Positions 26,646-35,203 are shown, numbered from the stretch's first letter. The stretch: DNA of 64,000 nt from Virgibacillus phasianinus (GCF_002216775.1 NZ_CP022315.1:1798001-1862000); one strand, 5' to 3'. The notes: generated from the letters alone by a model not told the origin. Translations and numbers: made by a program.

Positions 26646-27215
26646 TTACTTCAATTCCAAATCACTATCATCCATAAATTCCTTACCATAATATAACTCT
26701 TTCATCCCTACCCCCATCTCTTGATGAAACATTGGGCCGCTTAAGCGCGAGGGGAATCTTAATAAACACATATTCGTTCGATGCATTTGTTTTTCTAATA
26801 TGTGATACGACTCGTTCATGTCTAGATGTTCTCCATTTTTGAAAGTTATAACTGATTGAATGGTCGGTTTTTCTATAGAATGCCTCCGTTTAATTTCCAT
26901 CACGTGGTTAGAAAAGATCCAAGCACACCGGAAATGTGTCGGAGCGTGGGTTGGAAAGGCGTAAATGCTTTTATTCTTATTGATGGGAATAGGAACTTTT
27001 TTTTGCCAACCGGTATGATGCATGACGGCACACCTTATCCCTTCATATGTGCAGAATTCAGCCAAACAAGCTAATTTGATCAGCTCGAGTGGTGTCTTTC
27101 TAACAAACAACCGCCGAGACTGTTCGATCACAATTGTGTCGTATTCGATATTTTTAGCTGGCAGCAAAGCCATTGTATTACTGTTTATAGTATAATTTGT
27201 TACGATTTTTTCCAT
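26646..27215 (-). CDS. comK: competence transcription factor ComK
   Basis: The 189-residue protein has the ComK pattern: an N-terminal NTMALLPAKNIEYDTIVIEQ, then CTYEGIRCAVMHHTGWQKKV, IYAFPTHAPTHFRCAWIFSN (B. subtilis: IFLFPTLSSTRPQCGWISHV), ITFKNGEHLDMNESYHILEKQ and MHRTNMCLLRF. ComK is the master activator of DNA-uptake genes and binds paired AT-rich boxes in the minor groove. I place the start at ATG 27215, with AAAAGGGG upstream; a longer reading frame has no support. It is adjacent to a sigma factor gene in the same direction and to one comK remnant, with another remnant at 56.3 kb. Confidence 0.85.
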   Translation of the reverse strand: MEKIVTNYTINSNTMALLPAKNIEYDTIVIEQSRRLFVRKTPLELIKLACLAEFCTYEGIRCAVMHHTGWQKKVPIPINKNKSIYAFPTHAPTHFRCAWIFSNHVMEIKRRHSIEKPTIQSVITFKNGEHLDMNESYHILEKQMHRTNMCLLRFPSRLSGPMFHQEMGVGMKELYYGKEFMDDSDLELK

Positions 27216-27645
27216 TGATAATGTTGCCCCTTTTATTTTAAGTAATAGGAAATGAATGTGGTGAAGGATGATGCCAAGGTAAATTGACTCCATTCTTTCT
27301 TTATTTTTTTGTAAACATGGTCAACGATAAAGTTTTAGGGCTGTGTCAGCGTTTAACGCGCAACTTGTTAAGCAGTTTATCGCTTCTCTCAAAATTATCC
27401 AAATGCTTTTCATCCATGTTTGTTTGCGATGCTAGCCGCTATTATGTATTATTGGGCTTTTTACGTCTCAGGTGTAAATGCTTCTCTAGTATAACCTTAA
27501 ACATCCCTTATTCTTCCACTTTTACCTACTTAAGAACTATTATAGCTTCTTTTTCGTCACTTGTGTAATACTTTTGAATTATTGGTTATATATGTAACTA
27601 ATAAAGGCAAAATGTCTTTTTTGCTCCTTATATTTAGCCTTCTTT
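27216..27645. other. gene-poor gap between comK and the sigma gene
   Basis: About 430 bases with no supported gene on either strand. The open frames here lack ribosome binding sites and have biased, non-protein-like composition. A 23-codon minus-strand frame (27346-27417, MDEKHLDNFERSDKLLNKLR) is possible but unsupported. The region probably holds the comK promoter on its left side and the downstream part of the sigma transcript on its right. Confidence 0.4.
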
Positions 27646-28128
27646 TTATTCATTTCGCAGCAATTGCTGAAGTTTTGGTTTCGCCTGTTTTGCCCAGGTT
27701 TTCACTGCTTCAATGCTTACTCCTTCAATCTCTGCAATGGTTTTGAGAGAAAGGTCCTGCAAGACAAACAAGGTGAACCACTTCATCTCTTTGTGCGTTA
27801 AAACCTGTTCAATTCTTTTAAGTTGATAAGGATCAAATTCTGTTTCAAGCACATAGGTTAAGCTCTTATCCGTATACCAATCCATCAATTCTAGCTTCTC
27901 AGGCTCCTTTGGCATTCGAATCAAGCTCAGGAGTGACTTTTCAATGAGGAAATAAGCATAGGTTGAGAGTTTTCCTCGCTTAGCGTTATGAGTTTGTACG
28001 GCCTTCCATAGTGCGATAAGCCCCTCTTGATAAAACTCTTTCTCTGGATCACGGATTTTTAATTTTTTCATCAGAAAATAAATTATAGCTTCATTTTCTT
28101 TTAATACATCATTAAACTCACTAGACAT
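27646..28128 (-). CDS. sigma-70 family RNA polymerase sigma factor
   Basis: The 160-residue protein has a region-2 segment (KKLKIRDPEKEFYQEGLIAL then WKAVQTHNAKRGKLSTYAYF) and a C-terminal region-4 helix-turn-helix (LQDLSLKTIAEIEGVSIEAV then KTWAKQAKPKLQQLL). Region 3 is absent. It is a paralogue of the sigma factor encoded divergently at 28427, sharing the .DP..EFYQEGL.A.W.A.QT motif. Small sigma factors of this type with comK nearby recall staphylococcal SigH, which controls competence genes; whether this one does so is inference. The start is ATG with TGAGG upstream. No anti-sigma gene is seen. Confidence 0.82.
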   Translation of the reverse strand: MSSEFNDVLKENEAIIYFLMKKLKIRDPEKEFYQEGLIALWKAVQTHNAKRGKLSTYAYFLIEKSLLSLIRMPKEPEKLELMDWYTDKSLTYVLETEFDPYQLKRIEQVLTHKEMKWFTLFVLQDLSLKTIAEIEGVSIEAVKTWAKQAKPKLQQLLRNE

Positions 28129-28340
28129 TACAGCCTCATATTCGATAAAGGACCTTTATCCATTTATTCCGCGGTAGGGTTATCATAGTGCAGGATTCAG
28201 CAATGGTCATCCTGGGAAACATAATCTTTCTCATATGAAAGTTCAATTATCTCTAGGAGAAAGTTGAAGAATGTTGGCGAAAATTAGGTTTTGATGCGGA
28301 GAATCTTCTTGTATTGCTGTTTTTACAATTTTTTTGAAAA

Positions 28341-28375
28341 TGATGCCCCCTATTCGATGGTTTCTTACGATTATA
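28341..28375 (+). promoter_or_regulatory. candidate alternative-sigma promoter, copy 1
   Basis: TGATGCC, 20 bases, CGATTATA, then CTAGTAG. The same two blocks at exactly the same spacing occur before the DnaD-type gene (29200-29234). A run of seven T and an AT-rich patch precede both. The element ends 52 bases before the sigma start codon and supports ATG 28427 as the real start. Confidence 0.6.
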
Positions 28376-28426
28376 CTAGTAGGACCACAAAATATGGTTC
28401 GTTCAATATTGGAATGGGGGATAAAA

Positions 28427-28999
28427 ATGGACAAGGACATGAATGTGACGTTTGAAGAAGTTTACGAACAAAATAAGCGGAGGATCCATTACCATATTCA
28501 TAAATTGCATATCCATGATCCACATCAAGAATTCTATCAGGAAGGGCTTTGTGCCATGTGGAATGCTTATCAAACCTATCAGCCTGATAAAGGTGTTATG
28601 TCTACGTATTTCAACTATACGATTCGTAACCGATTAATCGATATACTTAGAAAGAAGACGAGAGAACAGCAGCATGATGACAGTTGTGTACAGGAGGTAG
28701 GGGCTGCCCTCTATAGTGGTAATCGAAATCGAAAAAGTGAAACACCGATTCCCGATTATACCGGTATTTCCGTAGACGATTCATCTGATGAGATGTGGGA
28801 ACAAGTAAAATCCCAGCTAACAGAGGCCCAATGGAATTGGGTTTACCATTACATTATCTTAAACATGTCCATCAAAGAAATAGCCGAGAAACAAGGAACT
28901 ACCATCGACGCCGTAAAAAGCCAAGGCAAACGAGCCCGCCAGAAACTGAAAGAAGTGTGGATTGGGACGGAGGGACAGGTCCCTCGTCCCGCTCGTTAA
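28427..28999 (+). CDS. sigma-70 family RNA polymerase sigma factor, paralogue
   Basis: The 190-residue protein has region 2 (HKLHIHDPHQEFYQEGLCAM, WNAYQTYQPDKGVMSTYFNY, IRNRLIDILRKK) and region 4 (LNMSIKEIAEKQGTTIDAVK, SQGKRARQKLKEV), separated by a Ser/Asn-rich linker. AATGGGGG lies before ATG 28427; an earlier in-frame start would include the promoter-like element. The final residues (GTEGQVPRPAR) and the stop come from a palindromic repeat that begins inside the gene, so the native end has been altered. It may recognise its own promoter and that of the DnaD-type gene, as judged from the shared upstream element. Confidence 0.82.
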   Translation: MDKDMNVTFEEVYEQNKRRIHYHIHKLHIHDPHQEFYQEGLCAMWNAYQTYQPDKGVMSTYFNYTIRNRLIDILRKKTREQQHDDSCVQEVGAALYSGNRNRKSETPIPDYTGISVDDSSDEMWEQVKSQLTEAQWNWVYHYIILNMSIKEIAEKQGTTIDAVKSQGKRARQKLKEVWIGTEGQVPRPAR

Positions 29000-29038
29000 C
29001 CTAAGGGGGTGGTCCGGGGGACGGGTTCCCTGTCCCGT
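28964..29038 (+). repeat. two palindromic GGGACAGG elements at the sigma gene end
   Basis: GGGACGGAGGGACAGGTCCCTCGTCCC at 28964 overlaps the last codons of the sigma gene, and GGGGGACGGGTTCCCTGTCCC follows at about 29016. Both are imperfect inverted repeats of the same family as the elements at 1746, 2199, 4271 and 35566. Confidence 0.7.
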
Positions 29039-29157
29039 TTTGTAAACATAGATAAAGCTAGCATTCCATGCGTTATCAAGGGGTGCTGGTTTTTCGTTAT
29101 ATCTTTATAACTTTAGTAGATATGATTAGGCATCAGACGATAAAAGGCCTGGGAATT

Positions 29158-29180
29158 GTGGGACAGGTAACCCATGTCCC
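29158..29180 (+). repeat. degraded palindromic GGGACAGG element
   Basis: GTGGGACAGGTAACCCATGTCCC, a third member of the family within 220 bases, just before the promoter-like element of the next gene. Confidence 0.6.
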
Positions 29181-29199
29181 TTTAAAATTTTTTTATTTT

Positions 29200-29234
29200 T
29201 GATGCCACCTAATTGGGTATTTCTTTCGATTATA
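29200..29234 (+). promoter_or_regulatory. candidate alternative-sigma promoter, copy 2
   Basis: TGATGCC, 20 bases, CGATTATA, then GATAGTAG, the same as the element before the sigma gene at 28341. It ends 38 bases before the start codon of the DnaD-type gene. The intervening bases also share CCTA, ATT and TTTCTT in register. Confidence 0.6.
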
Positions 29235-29271
29235 GATAGTAGAGAGTTTTTTATAAAAAGGGTGGTTGACG

Positions 29272-30111
29272 ATGAATTATATTAAACAGCTGAACGAATT
29301 TCATTTTAGAATTGATTTGGAGCCGATTTCGGTTAATGCACGCTCACTATGGTATACATTAACGGATATTAATAATAAATTATGCTGGCGCGAGGAATTT
29401 ACAGTTGCTGCATCAAAGTTAAGTGATAAAGCAGGATTGACGGAGAGCAGCTTCAAGCGTGCTCGCAAAGAATTAGAGGAAAATGGATATATTCAGGTGA
29501 CTTCCAGAAATGGAAATCAGTCTGCGTTGTATAAGATGGTTTGTTTATATGCGAATGCGGTTAATAAAACGAATGCCCCTGATCCACAGCATATGCAAAA
29601 AGTGGACCACAATCTGGACGGCAACCTGGACGCATTAACTAAACAGAAACAAAAAAGAAAACAAAACAATACAACAAATACAACTACAACAGACGCGGTG
29701 GTATTTTTCCAAGATAATTTCGGTTTGATCAATCCGTATGTGGCGAATGACATTATTCAGTGGGTTTCGGATGCAGGCGAACCCATTGTTTTGCATGCGA
29801 TGAAGCGTGCTTTGGAACAGGGGAAAGGAAATTGGGGATATGTGAAGGGGATTCTCCAGGCGTGGGCCAAAAAGGGAATTACCGAGGTAGAAGCTGCCCA
29901 GGAAGAAGAGAAGAACTTTCGTGTTGGGCGTGAGAGGAAGCCGCGTTCGTATGGCGGGAGTGGGACAGTTATTAGTGAAGTGATACCAGATTGGTTTAGG
30001 GAACAGAAGCGCAAGAAGCGGAAACAAGTGGTAGAGATGGTGGAAGTGATGGATCCTGTTGCGGAGAAGGAAGAGGTTGAGAGATTGCTGGCGGGGTTGA
30101 GGCAAGGATGA
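29272..30111 (+). CDS. DnaD-domain replication protein, phage/plasmid type
   Basis: The 279-residue protein has an N-terminal winged-helix domain (residues 1-90; ASKLSDKAGLTESSFKRARK then ELEENGYIQVTSRNG), a polar linker with TKQKQKRKQNNTTNTTTTDA, and a DnaD/DnaB_2 domain (about 140-205; FFQDNFGLINPYVANDIIQW, ALEQGKGNWGYVKGILQAWA). A basic tail follows (WFREQKRKKRKQ). Proteins of this kind open or remodel origins and load helicase for phages and plasmids. No other replication or phage genes surround it, so it is probably a leftover or a host-adopted gene. ATG 29272 follows GGGTGG. It shares a promoter-like element with the upstream sigma gene. Confidence 0.82.
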   Translation: MNYIKQLNEFHFRIDLEPISVNARSLWYTLTDINNKLCWREEFTVAASKLSDKAGLTESSFKRARKELEENGYIQVTSRNGNQSALYKMVCLYANAVNKTNAPDPQHMQKVDHNLDGNLDALTKQKQKRKQNNTTNTTTTDAVVFFQDNFGLINPYVANDIIQWVSDAGEPIVLHAMKRALEQGKGNWGYVKGILQAWAKKGITEVEAAQEEEKNFRVGRERKPRSYGGSGTVISEVIPDWFREQKRKKRKQVVEMVEVMDPVAEKEEVERLLAGLRQG

Positions 30112-30148
30112 TTGGTTGGCTGGTGAATGGGTGAGGGTGGAATGATAG

Positions 30149-30240
30149 CAGGAACAATACCGGAACCATTGCAGGAACAATACCCGGAACAATAAAAGGA
30201 ACCATTTCCGGATCAATACCGGAACATACTTATACATAAA
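30149..30240 (+). repeat. 12-bp direct repeat array after the DnaD-type gene
   Basis: Five to seven tandem units of the type GAACAATACCCG (variants GAACCATTGCAG, GAACAATAAAAG, GAACCATTTCCG, GATCAATACCG) recur every 11-12 bases. In one frame they encode a Gly-Thr-Ile repeat (TGTIAGTIPGTIKGTISG) followed by a Lys-rich broken tail. They could be replication iterons or the linker of a decayed DnaD-type paralogue. I cannot decide between these from sequence. Confidence 0.55.
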
Positions 30241-30430
30241 TAAAATAAAAAGAGAAGAGGGGAAGGGGACAGGTGCGAAACAATAAAAAGGTGGGAGTTT
30301 CAGGATAAACCCGAAAAAGATAAAAGCACTGAATGTTTGATGGTGTTAGTGCAAATACAACCATTTCAATTTTTAATTTTAAATTAAAATTATAATTTTC
30401 TAATTTATATATTTCCATAATTTCACATAA

Positions 30431-30439
30431 TGGTATAAT
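30431..30439 (+). promoter_or_regulatory. extended -10 promoter of the CoiA-like gene
   Basis: TGGTATAAT has the TGn extension and lies 23 bases before ATG 30462, inside a strongly AT-rich stretch (30355-30440). Confidence 0.5.
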
Positions 30440-30461
30440 AGTCCTATAACCATTAGAAGGG

Positions 30462-32033
30462 ATGGTGTATAACTTGGATTCTGCCTACCTACATAATTCC
30501 GTTTTTAACATTGAACTGAAAAGAAGAGAATTAGAACAGAAAAAACTAACAAGGTCAGAAGTTATACGTTGGTTCGAAGTCAATTATCGTGTTTTTTCAA
30601 AGAAGAGTGCTTTTACCTGTTTATGCTGCAACAAACCGGTAAATATGAATTTAATCAAAGAAGAAGGAAGACCCTTTTACTTTAGGCATATTGATGAAAG
30701 TGAATGTTCTTATTCTGAAAACACAAACACCTATCATAAGCATGTCTCTAAGCATGAGGATAAATCTAAAAAAGATATTGGACTCACCATTTTTCGTGAG
30801 TTATTAGAGGGAGAGTTGAAACCTTACAATGCAGAAATTGGGAGGGGGTATCATTACAGAAAGAAACTCTCGTTTATTCCGGATTTTATCATAAAGTTTC
30901 CGAATTCTGATGAACGTTGGGCGATTGATTATTTTACTGCCATTAATCAAGGGTTAACATCCGGAAGTTATGCCCGACACCTTTCCAAACGAATGAAAAC
31001 CTATAAAGAAGAGGAATTTAAGCACTTTTCATTTGTTGATAGCAGTTGGCTTTCCTTTTTAGACGAAACGAATAAAGGCACCCTCCTAAAGGCTGAAACC
31101 TATGTAACTAGTAAGACACATGAAGATGATCTTTGGGATACATTTCTAACCGAAAATGTACAGGGTGAACTATTAGACTACTTAACACAAGATACAGGTA
31201 CAGAAGTGGAAGAGTTTAATACGATGAATATTGCATATGTAGATGTTTTTAATCGATTATGTACCATCTTCCGTTTCATACCAATATCGCAACATGATCG
31301 CACTATAACGTTTTATAAATTATCTTCTTCAGAGGTGCCTCTGGATCGGGCTTTGTCGATGAATGCACAACAAAACCATTTTGTATTTTCAAAGGAGAAT
31401 GAGGACGGAAAGAGAAACGATTTTCTTAAGGAACTAATTGAACGGAAAGCACAATTTGAGCTAGAACAAAAAATGTTGGATGAGGAGCAACAAAGAATCA
31501 AAGAAATGGACGAAGAAAAGCAAAAACAAATTCAGAAAGCAAAGTATCTGGAAGATGAAAAATTTGAAAGAGAAAGACAAGAAACGATGAGAATAGCCGC
31601 TCAAAGGCCAATTGAGGTTCATCCAGATTATTGGGATTATCAAAAACAAAGAAAGTTCCAGTTTGGTAAATATACCTATCAACAAAGCCAACCTGAATCC
31701 AGTTACAAGAAAACTGAGGATAGTATAGACAAAAAGAAAGAAAAGAAGGTTAGAGAAGCGCTTCTGTCGCATCCTATTAAGGGTGAACTGTATATTGATG
31801 GGGAAACTAGGGCTTGGCGGAAAGCAATATTGAAATGGATAGATGAAAATCAATCTGGTGAAACGATGGTTGTTTCGTTAGAGAAGTTAATTGGTCATAT
31901 GAAAAGTTCTGGGGTCTCTTTTAATCAAAATGATAACCTTGCAAAGTATCCGGTTAAGGTATTTCTTGAGTTTTATGTGAAGACGATAAAAGCAGAGCTT
32001 AAGAAAAGGATTAATCTTTCTTTTCAGGAATAG
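30462..32033 (+). CDS. CoiA-like nuclease with zinc-finger-like N-terminus
   Basis: The 523-residue protein has a CoiA-like N-terminus: a Cys-x2-Cys (C53/C56) in FTCLCCNKPV, then FYFRHIDESECSYSENTNTY with H76 and C82, and further His residues (about 92-98). A nuclease-like core follows (about 135-165) with FIPDFIIKF (Asp141) and WAIDYFTAI (Asp156), resembling the PD-(D/E)XK core of CoiA. A long charged coiled coil (about 330-390) and a C-terminal helical region complete it. CoiA is a competence-induced protein that promotes recombination; diverged relatives also occur in defence and mobile contexts. It is larger than typical CoiA (about 370). GTG 30465 and TTG 30474 are alternative starts with better spacing. 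A helicase gene follows after 164 bases. Confidence 0.65.
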   Translation: MVYNLDSAYLHNSVFNIELKRRELEQKKLTRSEVIRWFEVNYRVFSKKSAFTCLCCNKPVNMNLIKEEGRPFYFRHIDESECSYSENTNTYHKHVSKHEDKSKKDIGLTIFRELLEGELKPYNAEIGRGYHYRKKLSFIPDFIIKFPNSDERWAIDYFTAINQGLTSGSYARHLSKRMKTYKEEEFKHFSFVDSSWLSFLDETNKGTLLKAETYVTSKTHEDDLWDTFLTENVQGELLDYLTQDTGTEVEEFNTMNIAYVDVFNRLCTIFRFIPISQHDRTITFYKLSSSEVPLDRALSMNAQQNHFVFSKENEDGKRNDFLKELIERKAQFELEQKMLDEEQQRIKEMDEEKQKQIQKAKYLEDEKFERERQETMRIAAQRPIEVHPDYWDYQKQRKFQFGKYTYQQSQPESSYKKTEDSIDKKKEKKVREALLSHPIKGELYIDGETRAWRKAILKWIDENQSGETMVVSLEKLIGHMKSSGVSFNQNDNLAKYPVKVFLEFYVKTIKAELKKRINLSFQE

Positions 32034-32197
32034 GCTCCCCGTTTCAAACAAAACCATCCAAAAGAGATAGTCTATAACTTATGAACTGAATAGGTTTATT
32101 TTGCATTAACACAATAGCAAATTGATAATACAGTTATTGTTCTAAATGAAAGGCCTACAAAATGGAAATGTAAATGCTGTCCTGGGGGATTAGTGTT

Positions 32198-35100
32198 ATG
32201 GAGAAAATTAAAATTAAAAAAAATGTGTTTACTTATAATGTTGATGAAAATAATAAACTTGTTAAGCCCGTTGACGTATTTAAATCATGGATTCAAGGTT
32301 ATCAAGAAAAACGTTCTAGGGCGGAGGAAGAGGAGGGATTGAGGTTTCCTCAATATGGTGCGTTGAATGCAATCAGAGCTCATTGGACAATAAGTAATGA
32401 GACTGCCACTATAGTCATGCCAACAGGTACAGGAAAAACGGAGACCATGTTTGCTACAATTCTTTCAGAAAGACTAAAAACAACCCTAATTGTTGTACCC
32501 TCAAACTTATTAAGGAAACAAATTTATGAAAATGTCCAGCACTTCGGGATATTTCCAAGGATAGGTATGGTGGACCCATCAATTTTAATGCCTAATACTA
32601 CCATTTTGGCTAGTATTCCATCAAATATTGATGAACTAAAAGAACTAGTAGAAAATTCAAATGTCATAGTATCGACAATGTCCTTATTAGCTAAATTTGA
32701 AGGTTCATATAAAGAGCATTTATCTACAATATGTGACACATTAATTATTGATGAGGCCCATCATATTGCAGCAAGCACGTGGTCTAATTTTAAAGAGTAT
32801 TTCAGGGAGAAAAAGATACTTCAATTCACCGCTACACCATATAGAGATGATGGGAAGCGAATAGCTGGTAAACTCATATATAACTATCCCTTGGCTTTAG
32901 CCCAGGATCAAGGGTACTTCAAAAACATAGAATACTATCCCGTTGAAGAATTTGATGAATTAAAAGGGGATATAGCTATCGCAAAAAGGGCTGTAGAGAT
33001 CCTAAAAAAAGATATGGATAAAGGAAATAAACATATAATTTTAGCAAGAGCAGGTAATAGGGACAGAGCAAAGTTTCTTTTTGACAATATTTATAGCAAA
33101 TATTACTCAGAATTTAACCCCGTGTTGGTAATCAGTGGACAACCTAAATCAGTAAATACCTCGTCTATGAAAAAATTACGGGAATACAAATGTCAAATTG
33201 TAGTTTGTGTAGATATGTTTGGAGAAGGAGTAGATATTCCTTCCTTAAAGATTGCTGCTGTTCATGATAAGTATAAAACGCTGCCAATAACGCTTCAATT
33301 TATCGGTAGGTTTGCACGTTCAAAGGAGAACTTAGGTGATGCCAAGTTAATTACCAATATAGCTAATGATGACCTAAAAAATCAAATGGCAGAATTATTC
33401 CAACAGGATTCTGATTGGAACAAACTTCTAAGTGTAGTTTCTACTGAGAAAATTGCCGAGGAGATAAATATACACACCTTGTTAGAAAGTCTAGATAATA
33501 AAGATATTTCTGATATAGATATTTATCAATTACAAATGAAAATTAGCACAAGAATGTTTAACTATTCAAAAAGCGAATGGCTTAATGAAAATTGGACAAA
33601 AGTTTTAGATCCCGATAACGCTATGTGCTACTATTCAAAATCAGAGAAACTAATGGTTTTAGTTGAAAAGGTTGAATCTACTGTTGCTTGGTCAACTCAA
33701 AAAGCTATTACTGAACTAGATTGGAATCTGTTCGTGATTTATTATGATACTGTCAATAACATAATTCATGTTAATGAAACCGATCAAGGAAAAGGAAACA
33801 GACTTATTGAAGCCATGTTTCCTGAAAGCAATAGAATTCAAGGTGATGTAATTTTTAGAATACTAGATGGTGTGAATAGATTGATGATTGGAACATTAGG
33901 GTTGCGAAATGAACTACCTGGGAAAGTAAGTTATAGAATGTTTGCAGGAACAGATGTGGCTGAGGGAGTTTCAAACGCAATTAGGGGAACATCAACAAAA
34001 TCAAACCTATTTGGTAATGGCTTTAATGGGAATGGAAAAATTAGCATTGGTTGTTCTTATAGAGGGAAAGTTTGGTCCAGATGGATTGAATCAATAAATT
34101 ATTGGAAAAATTGGTGTAACCATATGTCAAAGAAAGTTAGAGATAATAATATAAATCCCGTGGATATCTTAGAAGGATCTTTAAGAGGAATAATGGTTTC
34201 TTCTTTTCCAAAGGGAATTTTATATAAAGCTGAATTAGCAAATGATGCTGAACTAGAAAATTCACCAAGAAAGGGATTTATTGTAGAAAAAAGTGATAAA
34301 ATAGTACCCCTATCTGATTGTGAACTGAATATCAATAATGAAAAGAGTGACAATGAAAAGCTCATTTTAACGTTAGAAATTCAAGGTAGAAAAATTGAGT
34401 TTCAGTATTCGTTAACCGAAGACTATTTTAAAATTACTAAGATAAGTAAAACGGAAATATTTTATGTATCGGGGAAGACTAAAATCACTGCACAAGAATA
34501 TTTTATGAATGAGCCTCCAAGAGTTTGGATTATGGGGGAAGGTAAAATATACTCATTAGAGTCAAATATACAGGTGGAATTATATGGACCAACTAGTGGT
34601 AAGTTTGGTGGAAAACAAATCTTTCCAATAGATTGGGAACAACTTAATGTTAATATAAAAAAAGAGTCCCAAGGGAGACATAAAGATTCAACCTCAATTC
34701 AATATTCTATGATTAATCATGTTTTGCAAAAAGATGACTATCAGATTATTTTTGATGATGATGGTTCCGGAGAAGTTGCTGATATTGTAGCAATTAAGGA
34801 AACAAATGAAATGATAGAATTCGACTTTTTCCATTGTAAGTATTCTAGTAAAGAAATTCCAGGTGCGAGAACGAAGGATTTATACGAGGTATGTGGACAA
34901 ACCGAGAAATCCCTACGTTGGGCAAATGATTACGTGTCATTGGTGGAAAGATTGATGTATAGAGAAAATAGGTATTTGGCGAAAACGGGGACAGATTCTA
35001 GAATCGAAAAGGGTTCTCTTAATGACTTGAATACTATCAAAAATAAATTGAAGGCTGGTAAGAAAGCTCGAATAAACATGAATATTGTTCAACCTGGTGT

Positions 35101-35203
35101 ACAAAGTAAAATAATTTCAGATGAAATGAATATTATTTTATTAGCATGTGAATCATTTTTGCGCGATACTTATGGTTCCAATGTAGTTTTGTATTGTAGT
35201 TAG
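32198..35203 (+). CDS. SF2 DEAD/DEAH helicase with nuclease-like C-terminus
   Basis: The 1001-residue protein has a full SF2 core: Walker A MPTGTGKTET (about residue 73), DEAH in LIIDEAHHIAASTW (about 183), FTATPYRDD (about 209), VVCVDMFGEGVDIPSLKIAA (about 340) and LQFIGRFARSKENLG (about 366). A long middle region of unknown fold follows. Near the C-terminus, GEVADIVAIKETNEMIEFDF then FHCKYSSKEIPGARTKDLYE (about 858-895) looks like a PD-(D/E)XK core (Asp862, then Asp/Glu and Lys882). A helicase fused to a nuclease, with no housekeeping counterpart, suggests a phage-defence or restriction-type enzyme. This is inference. GGGGG precedes ATG 32198; an earlier ATG has no ribosome binding site. 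Confidence 0.75.
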   Translation: MEKIKIKKNVFTYNVDENNKLVKPVDVFKSWIQGYQEKRSRAEEEEGLRFPQYGALNAIRAHWTISNETATIVMPTGTGKTETMFATILSERLKTTLIVVPSNLLRKQIYENVQHFGIFPRIGMVDPSILMPNTTILASIPSNIDELKELVENSNVIVSTMSLLAKFEGSYKEHLSTICDTLIIDEAHHIAASTWSNFKEYFREKKILQFTATPYRDDGKRIAGKLIYNYPLALAQDQGYFKNIEYYPVEEFDELKGDIAIAKRAVEILKKDMDKGNKHIILARAGNRDRAKFLFDNIYSKYYSEFNPVLVISGQPKSVNTSSMKKLREYKCQIVVCVDMFGEGVDIPSLKIAAVHDKYKTLPITLQFIGRFARSKENLGDAKLITNIANDDLKNQMAELFQQDSDWNKLLSVVSTEKIAEEINIHTLLESLDNKDISDIDIYQLQMKISTRMFNYSKSEWLNENWTKVLDPDNAMCYYSKSEKLMVLVEKVESTVAWSTQKAITELDWNLFVIYYDTVNNIIHVNETDQGKGNRLIEAMFPESNRIQGDVIFRILDGVNRLMIGTLGLRNELPGKVSYRMFAGTDVAEGVSNAIRGTSTKSNLFGNGFNGNGKISIGCSYRGKVWSRWIESINYWKNWCNHMSKKVRDNNINPVDILEGSLRGIMVSSFPKGILYKAELANDAELENSPRKGFIVEKSDKIVPLSDCELNINNEKSDNEKLILTLEIQGRKIEFQYSLTEDYFKITKISKTEIFYVSGKTKITAQEYFMNEPPRVWIMGEGKIYSLESNIQVELYGPTSGKFGGKQIFPIDWEQLNVNIKKESQGRHKDSTSIQYSMINHVLQKDDYQIIFDDDGSGEVADIVAIKETNEMIEFDFFHCKYSSKEIPGARTKDLYEVCGQTEKSLRWANDYVSLVERLMYRENRYLAKTGTDSRIEKGSLNDLNTIKNKLKAGKKARINMNIVQPGVQSKIISDEMNIILLACESFLRDTYGSNVVLYCS

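Noticed and set aside
27284-27568. 94-residue frame on the plus strand between comK and the sigma gene
   Set aside because: Poor composition (Phe/Leu/Ser/Cys-rich), no ribosome binding site, and it lies antisense to the minus-strand gene block. Treated as non-coding.
29635-30237. 200-residue minus-strand frame opposite the DnaD-type gene
   Set aside because: Shadow frame, rich in Phe, His and Pro. The sense gene has clear winged-helix and DnaD motifs and its own start signals.
30149-30240. CRISPR array as an explanation for the repeated 12-bp units
   Set aside because: Units are too short and adjoin without spacers, and no cas genes are present in the window.
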